64,000 nt of DNA from Coleofasciculus sp040219735 (lineage in GTDB: Bacteria; Cyanobacteriota; Cyanobacteriia; Cyanobacteriales; Coleofasciculaceae): NCBI GenBank assembly GCA_040219735.1, contig JAVJRX010000036.1. One strand, written 5' to 3'. The notes beneath the pieces were generated by a model. The model worked only from the letters and a program-made list of their open reading frames with translations, was not told the origin of the DNA and did not search any database. How positions within the stretch are numbered: the first letter of the stretch is position 1; the number at the start of each line of letters is the position of its first letter. The translations under genes and the position numbers were made by a program. Below, in pieces: positions 62,674 through 64,000 of this stretch.

Positions 62674-62700
62674 AAAAAAAGGAGGGACTTAACTCCCCCC
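62674..62700 (-). terminator. Rho-independent-type terminator after NF038130-like gene
   Basis: Minus-strand RNA GGGGGGA-GTTAAG-TCCCTCC followed by seven U: 7-bp stem with one wobble, 6-nt loop. 35 bases after the PEP-CTERM stop at 62735. Confidence 0.8.
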
Positions 62701-62734
62701 AGATTACGATACAAATCTTCTAATTTGAGGTTAA

Positions 62735-63739
62735 CTATTTTTTCTGCTTGCGCTTGGCGGCAAACATTCCACCAGCCGCCAATAAGCTTCCTAGGACAAA
62801 GGAGGGTTCAGGTGCCTCTTTTACTGCTACATTAGTCGGTAGATCAGGATCATAGAGCCCTGTATGAGAGATCATATCCCCTTGCTCAATCAACCCGGAT
62901 TTAGCAGCGCTGAAGCTATAATGATACGAAGTCTCTCCATCATAGTCAATCTTGACCAGTTCAGCCGCCTGTATAGGTTTACCTTGCAAGAACGTTGACA
63001 ACAAATTTTTCTGCGGATCGGTTAAATCATCAAAGATTAGGTCAACGGCATTAAAGTGCCCCGCTAGCCCAACTTCTAGAGATCCCGTCGTATCATTCAT
63101 GTCAATGTAGGCAATATTCGGATCGCTGAATCGTTGAAATCCGCCGTTATCCCGGAAGGCGTTGAAAAGATTCTCTTTACTATTGGGAATTTTGGGTATA
63201 AGCAGGTTCGCTGTCCCTAACAGTTTATTATTGATACCATAGGACGTTAAAGCTGCCTCGAACCACTTATTCGCCAAATTTGTGGCTGTATAGCTAGTAT
63301 TTAGGTCTTCCCCAAACCAATCCGTTGCTGTCAAACTGCTCAGGGTAATACTTTTGTCCCCAATATCACCCGTTAAGCTAGTAACCGTAGTGTAATTCAA
63401 GAACTTATCAAGGGATAGTTGTTCACTGTTGGCAAATAGCTCAACATTGCCCCCCGGTTCACCTTTTTTACAACTATTGCTGGGAATAAACGCTCCTCCA
63501 ACCGAGCAACTTCCTTGCAGGACTGTTTCCAAATCGGCATCGTTGTTGAGTTTTGTAAAATCCGTGGTCGCTGTCATATCTGGATTAGGGACGTATTCGT
63601 AGATCAAATAGTCCACTCCCTTCACGCCAGTCACTTTAGGGTTAGTCAGAGATGCCGCCGACGCTGGATTGGTGGCGATCGCACTGACACATGAGGCAAC
63701 TGATGCCCCGACGAGCAGTTTCTTGATATTAGTTTTCAT
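62735..63739 (-). CDS. NF038130-family PEP-CTERM protein
   Basis: 334 residues: signal peptide (1-28, ending ASAA), a body with two Cys (GSCSVGGAFIPSNSCKKG) that may form a disulfide, and the C-terminal PEP-CTERM tail APEPSFVLGSLLAAGGMFAAKRKQKK. The NF038130 family name is from recollection of body features; the PEP-CTERM end is certain. GGAG lies nine bases upstream of the ATG. Function unknown. Confidence 0.8.
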   Translation of the reverse strand: MKTNIKKLLVGASVASCVSAIATNPASAASLTNPKVTGVKGVDYLIYEYVPNPDMTATTDFTKLNNDADLETVLQGSCSVGGAFIPSNSCKKGEPGGNVELFANSEQLSLDKFLNYTTVTSLTGDIGDKSITLSSLTATDWFGEDLNTSYTATNLANKWFEAALTSYGINNKLLGTANLLIPKIPNSKENLFNAFRDNGGFQRFSDPNIAYIDMNDTTGSLEVGLAGHFNAVDLIFDDLTDPQKNLLSTFLQGKPIQAAELVKIDYDGETSYHYSFSAAKSGLIEQGDMISHTGLYDPDLPTNVAVKEAPEPSFVLGSLLAAGGMFAAKRKQKK

Positions 63740-63788
63740 TGCAGTATCTCCGTGACTTTATCGGTTGAGCCTTTAACAGCACATACAT

Positions 63789-63811
63789 AGGGTTAGCCAA
63801 AGCCTAACCCT
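63789..63811. repeat. Short hairpin upstream of PEP-CTERM gene
   Basis: AGGGTTAG and CTAACCCT, 8-bp perfect arms with a 7-nt loop, 50 bases upstream of the ATG at 63739 and so probably in its leader or promoter. Confidence 0.45.
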
Positions 63812-63919
63812 CTCTTGGCTCTAATAACCTCTGGTTGCCCTCTAACAGGCGATGTCTTCAGCCGTTATGAAAGACCTACTCAAAGCTGGTCAACCTTAGT
63901 CAGACCTAACTTTGATGCT

Positions 63920-64000
63920 TACTTCCTGCTTCACTCTGGCAGTGACGGCACTTAACCAGTCCACAGGCTACCACCACCTAACTGGCGGCTATCTCCAAAT
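63920..64000 (-). mobile_element. 3' end of a second tnpB-type IS element (cut by the window)
   Basis: The last 80 bases match 20596-20675: a conserved CTTCACTCTGGCAG-TG-CGGCACTT and the shared CAGTCCACAGGCT and ACCTAACTGGCGGCTATCTCCAAAT. The tnpB stop (63978-63980) and the last residues LEIAAS are visible, so the gene continues beyond the window on the minus strand. Confidence 0.85.
63978..64000 (-). CDS. tnpB, last codons only
   Basis: Partial gene whose last residues LEIAAS equal the end of the broken copy at 20653. The rest is outside the window, so intactness cannot be judged. Confidence 0.7.

Overview
The window looks like chromosome of a filamentous (Oscillatoria/Coleofasciculus-like) cyanobacterium. 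Evidence: an ndhC-ndhK-ndhJ operon, a CRR7-type NDH-1 factor, two Tic22 proteins, a GUN4 protein, many GCGATCGC (HIP1) octamers, several cyanobacterial DUF families, PEP-CTERM proteins, and long intergenic spacers with short palindromes and 7- and 9-nt tandem units. The genus is an inference from gene content and repeat style only.

Layout. 1-3.1 kb: 3' part of purA, rplY with a clear terminator, and a fused aminoglycoside-phosphotransferase-like/P-loop kinase. 3.2-6 kb: a metallothionein behind two SmtB-type operators, a repeat-containing PEP-CTERM protein and SelO. 6.2-9.7 kb: CRR7, a cation/proton antiporter, a DUF2854 protein and two small unknown genes. 10-11.6 kb: ndhCKJ. 11.8-17.9 kb: a 1351-residue NRPS-like enzyme (adenylation - carrier - terminal reductase) with three PilZ-type domains inserted in its adenylation domain, then an ethanolamine-permease-like transporter on the same strand. 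18-26 kb: a decayed TIR/STAND fragment, two similar GNAT acetyltransferases, a membrane-anchored degenerate histidine kinase, a broken tnpB, tsaC, prmC, tandem Tic22 genes and tRNA-Pro(UGG). 27-33.6 kb: an ACT-like protein, an alpha/beta hydrolase, tRNA-Arg(CCG), an FAD-dependent amine-oxidase-like protein, an AMIN-amidase and a small XRE regulator. 34-40 kb: a LOV-PAS-GAF histidine kinase, an Ig-like/propeller protein, GUN4 and a LuxR-type response regulator. 40.8-47.3 kb: icd, an lptA-lptB-lptF/G-like envelope transport cluster and a gamma-glutamylcyclotransferase-like gene. 47.5-54.6 kb: a 1960-residue hybrid Ser/Thr-His kinase overlapping one response regulator gene and followed by a second. 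54.8-60.5 kb: coaBC with DUF2555, tRNA-Pro(GGG), DUF1818, a pair of diverged paralogues of unknown function, a decayed epimerase, an LpxB-related protein and a fasciclin protein. 60.6-64 kb: three tandem PEP-CTERM genes, and the first bases of a second tnpB-type insertion sequence at the right edge.

Most of the region is a mixture of housekeeping genes and signalling genes. The strongest candidate for something undescribed is the PilZ-containing A-T-R enzyme at 11.8-15.9 kb. Two of its three PilZ-like repeats keep the c-di-GMP-binding signature. They sit where methyltransferase domains are normally inserted in NRPS adenylation domains. Its specificity residues, read by eye, resemble glycine codes. 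The neighbouring permease is of the ethanolamine type, so a c-di-GMP-tuned reduction of glycine (towards aminoacetaldehyde or ethanolamine) is a testable hypothesis. Second in interest is the histidine kinase that combines a LOV domain with a cyanobacteriochrome-like GAF domain.
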